DNA of 64,000 nucleotides, from assembly GCA_001599755.1 (NCBI GenBank), contig BCHX01000004.1, forward strand, positions 4,588,001 to 4,652,000. The letters run 5' to 3'. The DNA comes from Gliomastix tumulicola. Lineage: Eukaryota; Ascomycota; Sordariomycetes; Hypocreales; Bionectriaceae. Below are positions 30,524-41,920 of this stretch, piece by piece. The notes beneath the pieces were generated by a model. It did no database searches, was not told where the DNA came from, and was given only the letters and a program-made list of their open reading frames with translations. Position numbers and translations under genes: made by a program. The number at the start of each line of letters is the position of its first letter. Position 1 is the first letter of the stretch.

Positions 30524-33169
30524 ATGGGCCCAACTGGCAACGGCATCGGAGGAATGGAGATGGCGCACATGCAGGGCCACGGGCCCAACCAGCAGTTGGG
30601 GACCGAGTATACGCTCCAGGGCGTCATGCGATTCCTCCAGACCGAATGGCATCGCCACGAGCGCGACCGGAACGCCTGGGAGATCGAGAAGCAGGAGATG
30701 CGAGGGCGGATCGCCAACCTCGAGGGCCAAGTGCGCCGGGCTGACGCCACGCAGAAGGCGCTGCGCAAGTACGTCGCCATCCTCGAGCGCAAGGTCAAGG
30801 ACCAGGCCGTCCAGCTAAAGGGCGAGGCTGCCATCGAGGCCGACGAGGCCGCAAAGAACGACCGCGCCGCCAAGATCCAGGAGAAGCTCAAGTGTACGTG
30901 ATTCGGATCTCCTCTTCCTCCCCCAATGCCTGATGTTTGTTCACGTGCCACGTGGTCAAGAAGCTGACTTCTGTTTGCTATCCTGAACACAGCTTCCGAA
31001 GAAAAGCACGTTATACCTGGTGTGGACGGCATCGACCTAGAGAAACCTGACGACGAGACGCAGCGAAACGAGCTCAAGACCTATCTCGACCAATGCCAAT
31101 CCGAGTTCATGTACCTGATGATCACACCGGCAAACCCGCAGCCGCCTCGCGAATCACCACCTCTACCGATGATGGAAGATCTGCGAGAGGTCGATGCGTT
31201 TGGAAACCCGGGCCCCCAGCCCATGGAACGGCAATATCCTATACACCAGGGCAATCCCCAGAACCACGTGCAGGGCATGGATTCCCGACAGCACCAGGTC
31301 CAGAACCACACGTCCCAGCTCCAGCACGCGCCTAACTTCCTGCAGAAAGGCGGAGAGCTGCAGCCGCAGCCGATGGTCCGCTCCTCCAACGAGCACCAGC
31401 CCGTGATGTATTCGACCTCGAACGATTGGAACGGGCCGGTGTCGGTCTCCTCGAGGCCGCTAGACGATAACAACGTTGCAGAGCGCAGCCACGCCGTCGA
31501 AGTGCTCGGCGGTATGGACGACTCTGCTGACTTCAAGGACAAGCCCGCGACGCCCGCTCCCACCGACACTGACGGCTGGGAGTTCCCCGAGGGCACGTTC
31601 CCTGAGCCCGGCCCTGCTGCGCCCAACTCAAACCGGCCCGACACCGACATGTTCCCGAACGCAGACAACCTCCCAAAATCGCCCAACCGAATCCTGCCCG
31701 GATCGCACCGAAGAAAGGGATCGATGTCTAGAAAGCGGAGTGCAGAGCACGAGGCGGGGTTGAACGCAAGCCAGAAGGCCGAGAGCTTCAACTTCAAGCT
31801 GAGGTTCGGACTCAGAGGCCACCTGGACACGGTCCGCACAGTGATATTCTCAGGCGGTGGCAGCCCGGGCGAGCCCGAGATCTGCACCGCCGGCGACGAC
31901 GGCATGATCAAGCGCTTCCACATTCCTCGCCTAGACGGCGGCCACAACGGGGCTGTGGCGAGCGGTGCGTCAGATCTGGATGTCGTCGCCAACTTCACGC
32001 ACCGAGGACACTCGGGCGCTGTCCTGACGCTCACCTCGTGGTCCCCGGCGCCTAACTTCTCGACCGGCGGACGCGCGCAGGGAGACGGATGGATATTCTC
32101 TGGTGGCCAGGACGCCACGATCCGGGTCTGGGAACGCGGTCGAGTCGATCCCAAGGCGACGCTGGAGGGGCACACAGACGCTGTTTGGGCGCTGTGTGTT
32201 CTGCCGACGACGCTGGGATCCGTGTTTGGCAATTCCAGCCCGTACGGGAGCACAGATAGGATACTGCTGGTCTCGGGAGGCGCGGATGGCTCAGTCCGTC
32301 TCTGGTCGGTGAGCGCACCGCCGCAACTGAGCTCGCCGCAGCCAGGCTCTAACAGAGGCGCAACTGGCCGTGGTGGGCGCGTGCGTGGTAACTCGATGAG
32401 CTCGGGCAGCGGCTTCGCTAGTACGCCTCAGGCGTCGGTCGCGTCCACCTCGCCGTTCAACTATACGCTCGTGCACAACATTGCTCGCTCAGACGGTTCC
32501 AAGGCAGGCCCAACCTCCATCACACCCCTGAGCCCCTCGGGGGAGTCGTTCGTCGTCTCGTACTCGGATGCAGCTATCATCGTATACGACACGAAGACCG
32601 GCGAGCAAGTCGGGCACATGGACAGCTTGGAGACGTATGACGGATCGCCGCGGACAAGCGTCAACGCCGTCGTCGCTACGACGGCTGGGCTTGACCACGG
32701 GCACCAGCATCCTGGACTCGGCGAGGAGGAGAACAGCGCTGGAGGTCCGACTGGAGGCGGGCGGTCCATGACCGGCTCTGGCGTGGAGGGCACCATCATC
32801 TCAGGTCACGAAGACCGATTCATCCGGTTCTTTGACGCCAACAGCGGTAAGTCGAGGCGCACATCATCATATACTATACCGCATTTACTGACTACTATAT
32901 CCATCGTAGGCCAATGTACATACAACATGCTGGCTCACCCCGACGCCATCTCCAGCCTCTCCCTCAGCCCCGACGGCCTCGAGCTCGTCAGTGCCGGGCA
33001 CGACGCCTCCCTGCGCTTCTGGAGTCTCGAGAAGCGTTCCTGCACGCAGGAGATGACGTCCCACCGCGTCATGCGCGGCGAGGGCGTCTGCTCGGTCGTC
33101 TGGAGCCAGGACGGCAAGTGGGTTGTCAGCGGCGGCGGCGACGGCGTCGTCAAGGTGTTTGCGCGGTAG
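30524..33169 (+). CDS. pro11: Striatin homologue, STRIPAK scaffold (PRO11-type)
   Basis: Scaffold subunit of the STRIPAK phosphatase-kinase complex, which in filamentous fungi controls hyphal fusion and fruiting-body development. Exons 30524-30893, 30993-32846 and 32910-33169 give 827 aa. The N-terminus carries the caveolin-binding-like and coiled-coil segment (YTLQGVMRFLQTEWHRHERD and on to ALRKYVAILERKVKDQ), where PP2A subunits and other partners bind. A long Pro/Ser/Gln-rich region includes a Lys/Arg-rich block (RRKGSMSRKRS). The C-terminal half contains WD40 repeats: LRFGLRGHLDTVRTVIF, FTHRGHSGAVLTLTSW, TLEGHTDAVWALCVLP, VSGGADGSVRLWSV, MLAHPDAISSLSLSPDG, VSGGGDGVVKVFAR. The second intron (63 nt) is a multiple of three without a stop, so its retention would still give an open protein. 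Length matches Sordaria PRO11 (about 845 aa). Confidence 0.95.
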
Positions 33170-33802
33170 CCGCTGGCTATGGGAATTTCTGGTTCAGTGA
33201 CAGCGATTGCGAAAAGGAGCGCAGCGTTGACAAGCACAAAGGAAGAAACGAGAGCAAAGCCGGCCTATGAAGTATGAGGGGGGACAACATGGAAGGCAGG
33301 CGTGGCTTTTCGCTTGGTAGCGACGAATGTAGGCTCTTTGTTCTTGGTGTCGTTTTCCCTGTTATCTAACTTATTTCTCTCTTGTCCTTTTTTTTTTTCT
33401 TCTCTTCCATCTTACTTCATACCAATGTCTTCCTTCTCATGTTCTGCCGTGGCCTGAGGTATCTTTCTCGTCGCCCTGCTATTGACGGGGGGGTTGGGGG
33501 CAGATAATAAGCCAGCAAATGTGTCATATCGGTTCGGATTGGGCTATATATATCGTTGTTTATTGCAAGGGGTCCGTGATCTGTCTGTTCTCTCGTTGAT
33601 GAGGTTCGGACCAGTCACATGTTCAGCTGAACACCATGAACACACAAGGACAATACTAACCCATCAGCTCTGGCTGGTCATGCCACACGAAAGATGCAGT
33701 GGGCATTCATCATAGATCCTTTATTCATGATGATTTGATGATGGCTCTGCTATTTTCATACGTAATCGCTAACACTAACTAGGTCCTACGAGGTTGCTGC
33801 AT
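33170..33802. other. Convergent intergenic region
   Basis: Three-prime flanks of striatin and of the next minus-strand gene. T-rich and with several ATG-poor stretches; no gene is seen. Confidence 0.5.
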
Positions 33803-34887
33803 CTACAGCTTATCAACGATGCCCTCTCCAGCAGCATCAATGTTGGTACCCCACGTCTTGACGGTGGTCTGCAGATAGAAGACGCCGCCATCGATCTCGA
33901 ACTCGCAGTACGACTTCTCCTTGAGGCTGTCGACGATGCGGAACGCGATCTCGCCGGACTCGACGGCCTCGTTGAAGCCCTCCTGCAGCATGTCGTCCTC
34001 GTTGAACTTCTGCCACTTGAGCTGGCTCAGCAGGCCGTCGAAGTACTTGAGCGTCCAGGTGGGCACCTGCTCCTCCCAGTACTTCTTGTCGAGCTGGGTC
34101 TTGGGCTGGGCGGCGTCGGCCTTGAGCTTGGCGAAGGTGTCCTCGAGGTTGGGCGTCAGCTTGATGTCCGGCTTGGCGAGGGCCTCGCCGATCTGCTTGC
34201 GGAGGGTCTCGAAGGCGGCGTCGAACTCGGTGCGCTTGGTCTGGCGCGCGATGAAGCTGAGGCCCGTGCCGGCCTCGTCCTTGTCCGCGTCGTTGAGGGC
34301 GCGCTTCAGGACGTCGCGCTCGAGGGCCTGGCTGATGTTGGTGTCGAGGTACTGCGGCTCGAAGAGGATGCGCAGCTTGCCGTCGTCGGTGACGTCCACG
34401 CCGTTGTACGTGAAGCGGCTGTTAAGGTCCACGTCGATGGTGAGGACGTGCGCGTGCGCGATGGTGTTGAGGTCAGCCGTCGTCTCGGCGTCGCTGTTGT
34501 CGACGAACTCGCGGAGGCGGTAGAGGGCGTTGTCAAAGTATCTGCAGGGAAGGGTATGAGTGTGAAGATCCTCAGAAAAGGGTAGGCAGTGAGGAAGAAG
34601 GGGGGGGGAGAACGCACTCATGGACGAGGCTGCCCAGGGAGTGGTGGCCGTAGCTGCCGTCCTTGGCATAGGCGTAGAGCTGGGGAAGGTCGACCTCGAA
34701 AGTCCATTCGGCACCGAGGAGGGAGGAGATGTCGGAGGCGAGCTTCTCCTTCTTGGCATCCCACTCGTCGCGGACTAATGATGGTGTGAGCTTCAGGATG
34801 ATGGACCGTACGTATAGTTCGTGAGGACTTACTGTTCTTGCGGATGGCGAGGGGGAGCTTCTCGGCGGGGGGGAGTCTGGTAGCCAT
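33803..34887 (-). CDS. Conserved fungal protein of unknown function (316 aa)
   Basis: Three exons on the minus strand, 34887-34833, 34774-34618 and 34541-33803, in frame (951 nt, 316 aa). The N-terminus MATRLPPAEKLPLAIRK leads to a helical region (RDEWDAKKEKLASDISSLLG) and then mixed alpha/beta sequence with SRFTYNGVDVTDDGKLRILF, KRALNDADKDEAG and a C-terminal domain ending in EFEIDGGVFYLQTTVKTWG. No signal peptide or membrane segment, so probably cytosolic. I recall proteins with this opening in many ascomycetes, but none with an assigned function that I can name. It is acidic overall and has no visible catalytic motif. The start codon is well supported, because the splice junctions around it give a smooth, family-like N-terminus. 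Confidence 0.85.
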
Positions 34888-35737
34888 GATGAGCTTGTGG
34901 AGAGGGTTGAGATGGTCTGAGTGATGGATGAGACGGGAGGAGTTGTTGAGAGTGAGGGAGATGGATGATGGGCAGAGATCAGTCTACATCGTGGCGGCTT
35001 CATCCCTTCTTATAGTCCTACAATCACCTCATCTGCCGGCCAGAGCTCGAAGCGGTGACTAGAAAGCTCCAGCACCCCAGACCAGGACCCCCCCTCATCA
35101 TCGTGAAAGCGCCAGGAACAAGGGCTCCGGGTCGCGGAATAGCCAGCAAGGCGCACTCGTGTATCTCATCGGACAGAATGGGGAAAGGCTCGCAGATCAG
35201 CTATTGGCGCCTAGCCCAGCCCGTTCCTGACCTAAATTCACGCTACCAACTGCCATGTGCTCACAATACAGGATACGGGAGAGCGGTGTATCGAGAGGCG
35301 TTAACCAGCGAGACCGTGTCCCAAGCGGTCAACGAAACAAGCTCATGCAGGATGAACCTGTAGCCCAAGCCACGAAAACGCCTTGGCTGAGAGGAAGCCA
35401 ATTAACACACACTTTACTCCGTAGGCTGCGCGCGAGCTACTGCACAGCGGATGCAGCCCTAAGGGTGCAAAGGGGAAGGGGTCCTGACTAGGTGTTAGCC
35501 TGCCCCCGGTCCCTGCGGCTGAGGCCCTAGTCTTCAGCCCTTCCTTGGCAGGCACTCGGACGGGCGATTTCCGCCCTCACTGCCACGATGCTCTGATGCA
35601 CGATAGCTTGATGAGGAAGCTGTCGATTTGTGTGCATGTTCATGTATATAGGTGCTGCCTGTTGGTTTCGTCATTCTCATACGACACTATACACCCAGCC
35701 CGGTCCGTCCGTCAGAAGTTCCCCAGACGCAGCATCA
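34888..35737. other. Divergent intergenic region
   Basis: Promoters of two divergent conserved genes. A TATAAG on the minus strand at about 35007-35014 lies some 125 nt upstream of the 316-aa gene. Near 35755 the next gene's first intron begins with CTACCTACCTGCC repeats. No other gene. Confidence 0.45.
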
Positions 35738-36967
35738 ATGTCCAAGCTGTACGTTGACCTACCTACCTGCCTGTCACTCACTACCCCCGCTATGAAGAAC
35801 GTCTCACATAGCAACTGACCAACTAACTGACTGACTTCTCCCAACTCAGACCCCTCAAGATCAAAGTCGGCGTCCGCGACCACTGGTCAAAGCCCGAGGC
35901 ACGCGTCCAGCAGTCCGCTTCCGCCCTCAAGACGCTCACGGGCATCGGTGTGGAGCTGGAGCCTGACTGGTCTCTTCTCCACGCCGAGCTGGGGCCTCTG
36001 CACCCAGATCTGGAGACCTTGGTCCCCTCTGTTGCCTACGCGGCCGAGGCCTTCTGCCTGGCGCTGACGGCGCGGCTGAATGAGGACGAGGAATGGGCGG
36101 ATACGTTCCTGGAGACGGTGGAGGGGAGGATCAGGCTGTCCTATGATGTGAGTAGTTTGACTTAACAAGTTGAGGTCGACAGGCTGTGACAGAATAAGCG
36201 GGAATGCTAATACGGGCAAGATCGGCAGAGGGGAGCCGAGTCTCTCGTGGGACGCCCCACGGACGGGATTTATCATCATGCTGCCCAAGTCGCGGGTTGC
36301 CTCGTTCTCCGAGCTCGAAGCTGTGTGTAGCGGCGCCATGGCGGGAGACCCCTTTTCCGAGAAACCAGAGGCAGAGGCCGAGCTGGCTGATCGCACTGTG
36401 GGAGACGACTGGGCGGATGTCTCGGTGGACAGGACGACGGGACAACCGTCTCTTGCCCCTGAGCAGGCTCCAGCATCATCGACGTCAGCGGCACCAGCAG
36501 GGCCGGCTCGGCCTGTGATTGACCGTCTGCCGGATCTTGCACTTCTGTCCCGGCCTGACGAGATGCTGCGGGAGCCACCGTATCATCTCGCTGTGTACAG
36601 CGGCCACGGCACCGTCGAGATTCACGGGAGTCACAGTCCGACGCTGGAGCTCCTTGCGGCATATCTCCAGAAGTTTGTCCGGACGAACCATTACAAGACG
36701 ACAAAGGTAAAGCCTGTCTATGTTCATCCCGGGATTCCAGCTGACTGACGCTTCCAACAGCCTCCCGCCGTCGAGATCAAGCTTCACCAGTCATCGTTTG
36801 GGCCGGGCGTCATCTACGACAAGGTGACCATGGACGCCACCCCGCACGCGTTCACGGTGAGCCCGATGATTGTGCTGCCGCTGATTGAGTCGCGGCTGGG
36901 CTATGAGCCTGTCGATGCTACGGGGTCGAGCTGGACGTATCGGAGGAATGTCCCTTTTAAGCGATGA
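35738..36967 (+). CDS. Conserved protein of unknown function (333 aa)
   Basis: Four exons: 35738-35748 (an 11-nt first coding exon), 35850-36147, 36221-36706 and 36761-36967, frame-consistent (1002 nt). The protein opens MSKLPLKIKVGVRDHWSKP and has a helical N-terminal third (LEPDWSLLHAELGPLHPDLE, then TLVPSVAYAAEAFCLAL), a Pro/Ala-rich linker near residues 190-215, a predicted mixed domain (YHLAVYSGHGTVEIHGSH) and a C-terminal strand-rich part ending in SWTYRRNVPFKR. No signal peptide or membrane segment is seen. I recognise no catalytic motif and do not assign a function. The third exon's acceptor (GGGCAAG at 36214-36220) is the only one that preserves the frame; the other candidates there break it. 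The 11-nt first exon is the least certain part. Confidence 0.8.
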
Positions 36968-37134
36968 GCCGCCTGTCATATTTTCTTGATGGAACATGTA
37001 ACCAACTACTAGGATAGCTTGTATACGAATAACGCTTGCAGACATTCCCTAACTCATCTTCAACAAGTCTGCTAAATACTTGGTATATCAACTCCATGCC
37101 GAAGCGGGATCTGGCCCCTTGCCACATGCAGAAT
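36968..37134. other. Short convergent intergenic region
   Basis: Only 167 nt separate the stop codons of the two convergent genes. Nothing else is visible. Confidence 0.6.
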
Positions 37135-38535
37135 CTAGGTGACCTCTGAGTAGAACCGCCGCTCAGGCAGATTCTCCTGCGAATTGAACTTCCACTGCTG
37201 CACCGGGTTCTCTTCCAGAACCCCGCCCTCGTTCTGGCTGTCTTCCTTCCCCGGGCGGCCCAGACCCGGCTCCGACTTGCCGGGCCTCAGCTTCAGCACC
37301 TTGTCCCTCCTCGTCAGCCCAGCCCACAGGCCAAACACAACCACGGTCAACGGCAGCGTAAAGGCCCAGTAGACCCAGAAGCGCCTCCCGACAACCGTGT
37401 CGGCGTCGTCCTCCCACCGCAGCGACGGCACGGCAAAGAGCGCGGCGAGGAACGTGCCCGGCAGGAAGGCCATGGTCATGATGGCGACGACCTTCATCGA
37501 CGCGCCGTCGCGGCTGGCGGCCCGCGCGATCTCGATGCTGGCGAGCGTGTCGTCCCGCGTCATGATCTGCGTGACGGCCGCCATCTGGTTCCGCGCGCGC
37601 TCGCGGGCGTAGACGAAGTCGAGCTCCATGACGTCGAGCTTGCTGCTCATCAGGCGCAGGGCGTCGGTCACCTCGCGGCGCTGCCGGGCGTTGTTCCCGC
37701 TGCTGATGTTGCGCTGCTCGTACTCGGCCTGCATGTCCTCGTAGGCCGTAATGGCCATCCTCCACTGGCGGATGCGCCGCAGGATCATCTCGCCCTCGAC
37801 GACGAGCGCCGTCATCTGCCGCGCGATGTCGGCCAGCTCCCGCACCGCTCTCCCTTGCTCTTCGGGCCCGGCCGCCGCCAGCCAGGGGTGCACGCCGGAG
37901 CCTTCCTCCGCGATCCGGCACTTGTCGTACTGCGAGCGGAGCGTCCTCTCCGTGAAGGCGACGGTCTGGGCGAGGGCGCTCAGGGGCAGCAGCAGCGGGT
38001 GCGTGGCCAGTCCCGTAGACGCCCCCTGACGGAGACACGTCACGAACTCGAGGTAGGCCATCATGCCCCGCGGCGACCGCTCCTGGCTGAGCATGAAGGC
38101 GAGCACCATCGTCGACCGACGCCGCGGGTGGTACGACCAGAGGAACTTGTACGCGCCGCAGTAGAGGTAGTAGCTCGCCGGCCGCGCATCCCCCCCATCG
38201 TCGCCGTCAGAGGCCGCGCTGAGGACGTGAAACCCCGTCGTGTCATTCGCGACCAGCCCGAGTCCGCTGGAGTCGATGCCCATCGTGCGCACGAGATCCT
38301 CGATGTCGGCGCTGGTGCTGTGGAAGGTGTGCGCGGGCGTCGGACGGTCATACTGGATCTGGACGACGAGGAGCGGCGGGTGCGTCTGCGAGATGCGCTC
38401 GATGTCAGTGAGCGTCGCTGAGGTGGCGATGACGGTCGAGGCTGGGATGGTGAGGATCTCGTAGGAGAGCTTCGCCCAGTTCCGGAACTGCTGGCTGTGG
38501 AATCGCTTAACGGCCAGGTCTCGGATGCCGTCCAT
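37135..38535 (-). CDS. CorA-like (Mg2+ transporter fold) membrane protein lacking the GMN motif
   Basis: Protein of 466 aa, no intron. I start at MDGIRDLAVKRFHSQQF (38535); the frame is open further upstream but begins there with non-family sequence. The large N-terminal cytosolic domain ends in a long helical stalk (TDALRLMSSKLDVMELDF and following), as in CorA. Two membrane segments are at the C-terminus: VVAIMTMAFLPGTFLAALFA and FWVYWAFTLPLTVVVFGLWA. Between them the canonical selectivity motif Gly-Met-Asn is absent; the loop reads AVPSLRWEDDADTVVGRRF. Fungal proteins of this type often lack it and their transport role is unproven. The C-terminal tail is basic to mixed with GKSEPGLGRPGKE. 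Strongly GC-rich. Confidence 0.85.
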   Translation of the reverse strand: MDGIRDLAVKRFHSQQFRNWAKLSYEILTIPASTVIATSATLTDIERISQTHPPLLVVQIQYDRPTPAHTFHSTSADIEDLVRTMGIDSSGLGLVANDTTGFHVLSAASDGDDGGDARPASYYLYCGAYKFLWSYHPRRRSTMVLAFMLSQERSPRGMMAYLEFVTCLRQGASTGLATHPLLLPLSALAQTVAFTERTLRSQYDKCRIAEEGSGVHPWLAAAGPEEQGRAVRELADIARQMTALVVEGEMILRRIRQWRMAITAYEDMQAEYEQRNISSGNNARQRREVTDALRLMSSKLDVMELDFVYARERARNQMAAVTQIMTRDDTLASIEIARAASRDGASMKVVAIMTMAFLPGTFLAALFAVPSLRWEDDADTVVGRRFWVYWAFTLPLTVVVFGLWAGLTRRDKVLKLRPGKSEPGLGRPGKEDSQNEGGVLEENPVQQWKFNSQENLPERRFYSEVT

Positions 38536-39009
38536 GATGGCTGGTTGAATTTGCGACGGATATGGCTTGCAAGGAGGGAGAAATGTAATGAAGATGAGGA
38601 GGAGGAGGAGGTGGAATAAAAGGGACGAAGGGCAAGGAAAAGACGAGTTCAGCTCGAGTGGTGGTACAGTGACTATTGATTCAGCCTCACCGACTCGGGC
38701 ATAATTCGCACCGCCACAAAGACGCATTTGACGATCCAGACTGGACGAGAACGCACCTGGGGTAAATGATAAGATCAGCACTAACAATCCTGAACGCCAC
38801 ATCATATGCAGGTCGCAATCTGGTTCGCAGACCATTTCTGCATGTGACACCTACTACTTACCGTCTGCATTCTGGCTGCCTCCCAGACAAATGCCTGTAT
38901 CGTCGGTAGGGGATGGAGTTACTGGGGGGGCCGACAGAGAGTCATGATCATATTCATCGTACATTCGTGATACATTCGTCAGGTATACAAGCTCACCAAG
39001 CTGCCATCC
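38536..39009. other. Intergenic region
   Basis: Upstream of the CorA-like gene and downstream of the RAD14-like gene, both on the minus strand. It contains GAGGAGGAGGAGG repeats near 38596. No gene. Confidence 0.5.
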
Positions 39010-40369
39010 CTACAGCTCGAGCTCCTCCACCTCCATCCCGCAGTCCACGCACGTCTTCACCGTCATGCCCTCCTCGTTCTCAATCGCCCTCCCCCAATCG
39101 TGCACGTGTCTCCCGCCGGACCCTATCGTGTCGCCGAACTTGTTGGCCCCGGACTTGGACAGGTTGCCCGCCTGCCGCCGGAAGGCGTCCGTCCGCGTCT
39201 TGCGCTTCAGGTCCATGAGCTTCTCCTTGAACTTGGCCTCCTTGCGCGCCTTCTTCTGCGTCTCGCGGCGCGCGTACTCGGCGTCGAGGGCCTCGGCGGA
39301 GCCCCATTTCGTGGTGAGGGCGTACTCCTCGACCTGCATGCGCAGGAACAGCATCATGTCGTGCCAGTGGGACTTGTGCGGGTTGGGTTTGGACAGGTGC
39401 GGGAGCAGCTCGGCGTCTCTCAGTTCAGCTGTAGAAGGGTGTTGGTTAGCAACACGCAGACGGGTCGGTCCAATAGCCAGAAGTCGGAAGCAACGTACGG
39501 TCCGTCAGCAGGTAGTCCTCCTTGCACTCCGTCTTGGTGAGGAGCGAGTACTTCTCCGGGAACTTCTCCTTGCACGTGCCGCACACGCAGATGTGGAACA
39601 CCTCCTCCCAGACAAAGTCGATCTCCAGGCTGTTGCACTCCCTGCACTTCTTCCTCTTCTCCGCGTCGTCCAGCACGCTCAGCCCCGGCTCGAACGGCCC
39701 GGCCTTCTGCCTCTTGAGGTTCCGGATCAGCTGTAGTCTCTCCCACTCCTGCACCGTCATGTGCTTCGGCCGCTGCTGATCGTCGGGGCCCTGTGCGCCT
39801 CCGCCCGGCGGCTTCTGGCCGCCCCCAAGGGCGTAGTTGTGCGGGTCGTCCTCCGTCGACAGGAAGCCGCCCTTGGTGTCCGTCATCGAGCTCATGTTGT
39901 AATCGACGAACTTGGCGAACTTCTTCGCAGGCCGCAGCGTCTCCTCATCGCCCTTATTCCGTCCGTCCCGGTTCGTGCCGCCGCCGCCGCCGCCGCCGCT
40001 CGCCTCCGCGTGCGCGCGCTTGACACCGCCGCCGCTGTGGCTGCCCCCAACCGGTTTTGTAATGTGCACATCGTCCGTAGATACGAAGCCCGACGCCGTC
40101 TTGGGGATCGAGAGGGCCGTGCCTGCCGCTCGCTGTTCGGCCTCACGCTGCGTGCGGATCGCCTTTGCGCGCAGGCGGTTTTCTTCCTAGATGGCGGGCG
40201 CGGCAAAAAGAACGTCAGCTTTCTGAACCACCGGCAGTTGGGAGGATGGGTTTTGGGGGCCGCAGAATGGTGGACGTACTATGCGGCGGGTGACTTCGGG
40301 GGTCTGGGGGGAGGCGTGTGCATTGTTCGTCGTCGTTGATGGTGGTGGTGGCGTGCTTGGTCGCGCCAT
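39010..40369 (-). CDS. rad14: DNA repair protein RAD14 / XPA homologue
   Basis: Damage-verification factor of nucleotide excision repair in the nucleus, 398 aa. Exons are 40369-40280, 40186-39499 and 39428-39010, frame-consistent. The basic helical N-terminus (RRIEENRLRAKAIRTQREAE) is rebuilt across the first intron; a Gly-rich stretch and a Lys-rich possible nuclear localisation signal (LRPAKKFAKFVDYN) follow. The C4 zinc module is CRECNSLEIDFVWEEVFHI followed by CVCGTCKEKF, then EKYSLLTKTECKEDYLLTD joined across the intron to PELRDAELLPHLSKPNPHK, the XPA signature. The C-terminal domain has WGSAEALDAEYARRETQKKA and ends in CVDCGMEVEELEL, an extra Cys pair typical of fungal Rad14. Confidence 0.95.
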
Positions 40370-41020
40370 AGCTAGGGTTGGATTCGAGAGTGTCGCGAGC
40401 GAGAGGGCAGGTTTGGGCGTTGGATGGGAGGTAATCTAGCAGTTGGCGCAGTGAGGAGACGGTGGACTGGTCAAGGTTGACAAAGAGATGGATGTTGGGG
40501 GGAAGTTCGAGACAACGGAATGCATGGCGCTGATTCACGGCTTGAATCGGTGTCGCAGGGTCCAGCAGGGATCAGAGTGCTGACATCACTGACTCAGTTG
40601 GACCCTTTCGCCTGTGAGAGCACTACCTTACCCTATTGTGCTTGTACTCGTACACTTTGATGATTATAAAGCCGACCTTCGAACGTACCATAAATGACAA
40701 GGCGGTATAGACTGTACTTACTACTATATGGACTGGGACATTGCAACTTCGAATCTATTTCTCTTTTCAAGGACTACAAATGTGGTAGAGTGTCAAGTAT
40801 ACAACTGAATCCAGCACCTCACGAATAAAGTGCGCTGTAGCACAACACTCGAGGTACCTAGTTCCGACCTAACCAACGCAACACCGTCCCAACAATATGT
40901 TCTTTTTAAAATAGTACTACTATTACCCATAGCGTGTATCAAGGACCCCTTTATGATCTTGCCAACATATCCCTGGAAAAAGAAAGAAAAAGCCGAGGGG
41001 CACGACAGCCCGCATCCCTC
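40370..41020. other. Intergenic region
   Basis: Promoter of the RAD14-like gene and 3' flank of the PHO88-like gene. AT-rich stretches near 40630-40830. No gene. Confidence 0.5.
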
Positions 41021-41920
41021 TTACTCCTCCTTGGCACCGCCACGGCCAGCGCGCTCGGCCGCCTCGACGGCCTTCTTGTCGCTCTGGGCGGCGCCGCCCT
41101 GCATGGCCGCCATGAAGCCGCCGCCGGACTTGAAGGGGCGCTTGAGGTCGCCCGAGGCGGGCTGGCCGTAGAGGTGGATCTTGACGAGGTTGCTCTCGAG
41201 GGCGCTCTTGAGGGGGATGATGCTCTGGACGCAGAGCGGGTTGGTGTAGCGCAGGTACAGGTGCATAAAGGCCATCATGGCGACGCCCATGAGCTGGCCG
41301 CGGAAGGCCTGCTTGATCTGCTGGCTGTCGTAGGCCTGGATGGTCGTGGTGACGAGCTTGCCCTCCTCGCTGGAGCCGACGGGGGCGGGCTCGACGTACT
41401 TGAGGGTGGTCATGTCTGGGGACGCACACACATATGTTAGCCTTTACTTCTTTCTTTCTCTCTCCTTCTCTCCTCGCGCATATAGGGGTCGCGTGCGTGT
41501 CTGTGGCGGGGGGGTCTTTTGCGACGCTAGCGCATTGTGGGGGGTTGGACGAACCCTTCTTCTTGTTGATCTGCGCCTGGACGTAGAGGTAGATGGCGGC
41601 GATGATGATGTTGCTGGCGAGGTAGACGCCGCGCACGAGGTTGAGCACGTCCGGGTTGTCAAACGGGATGCGCTTGGTGACCTGCATCATGCCGAGCATG
41701 ATGATCAGGTTGGTGCTAGAAGCGCGAGAGGCAGGATGTCAGTAACTGCGAGACGCACTCAAACTACTACCCTCTTCCCCTCTTCTCCGACGCCCTGCTG
41801 ATGCCTTCGTCATGCTTCTCCCGCCTCGCGGCGGTGCATCTTTGAGGGGTCGCAAGCTGGGGGAGGCGATAGAGATGGGATCGGCAGACAAACATACATC
41901 TGGGGGCTGAGACCGGCCAT
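41021..41920 (-). CDS. pho88: PHO88 / SND3 endoplasmic reticulum protein
   Basis: ER membrane protein required in yeast for SRP-independent targeting (SND pathway) and linked to phosphate-transporter maturation. Exons are 41920-41898 (23 nt), 41715-41555 and 41415-41021, giving 192 aa, the family's usual length. The spliced N-terminus reads MAGLSPQITNLIIMLGMMQV, then PFDNPDVLNLVRGVYLASN with a membrane segment (IIIAAIYLYVQ), a Lys cluster (INKKKDMTTLKYVEP, joined across intron 2), a second hydrophobic segment (GQLMGVAMMAFMHLYL) and a conserved PLCVQSIIPLKSALESNLV block. The Gly- and Ala-rich tail ends in RGGAKEE. Intron 2 uses donor GTTCGT, a slightly unusual site. Confidence 0.96.
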
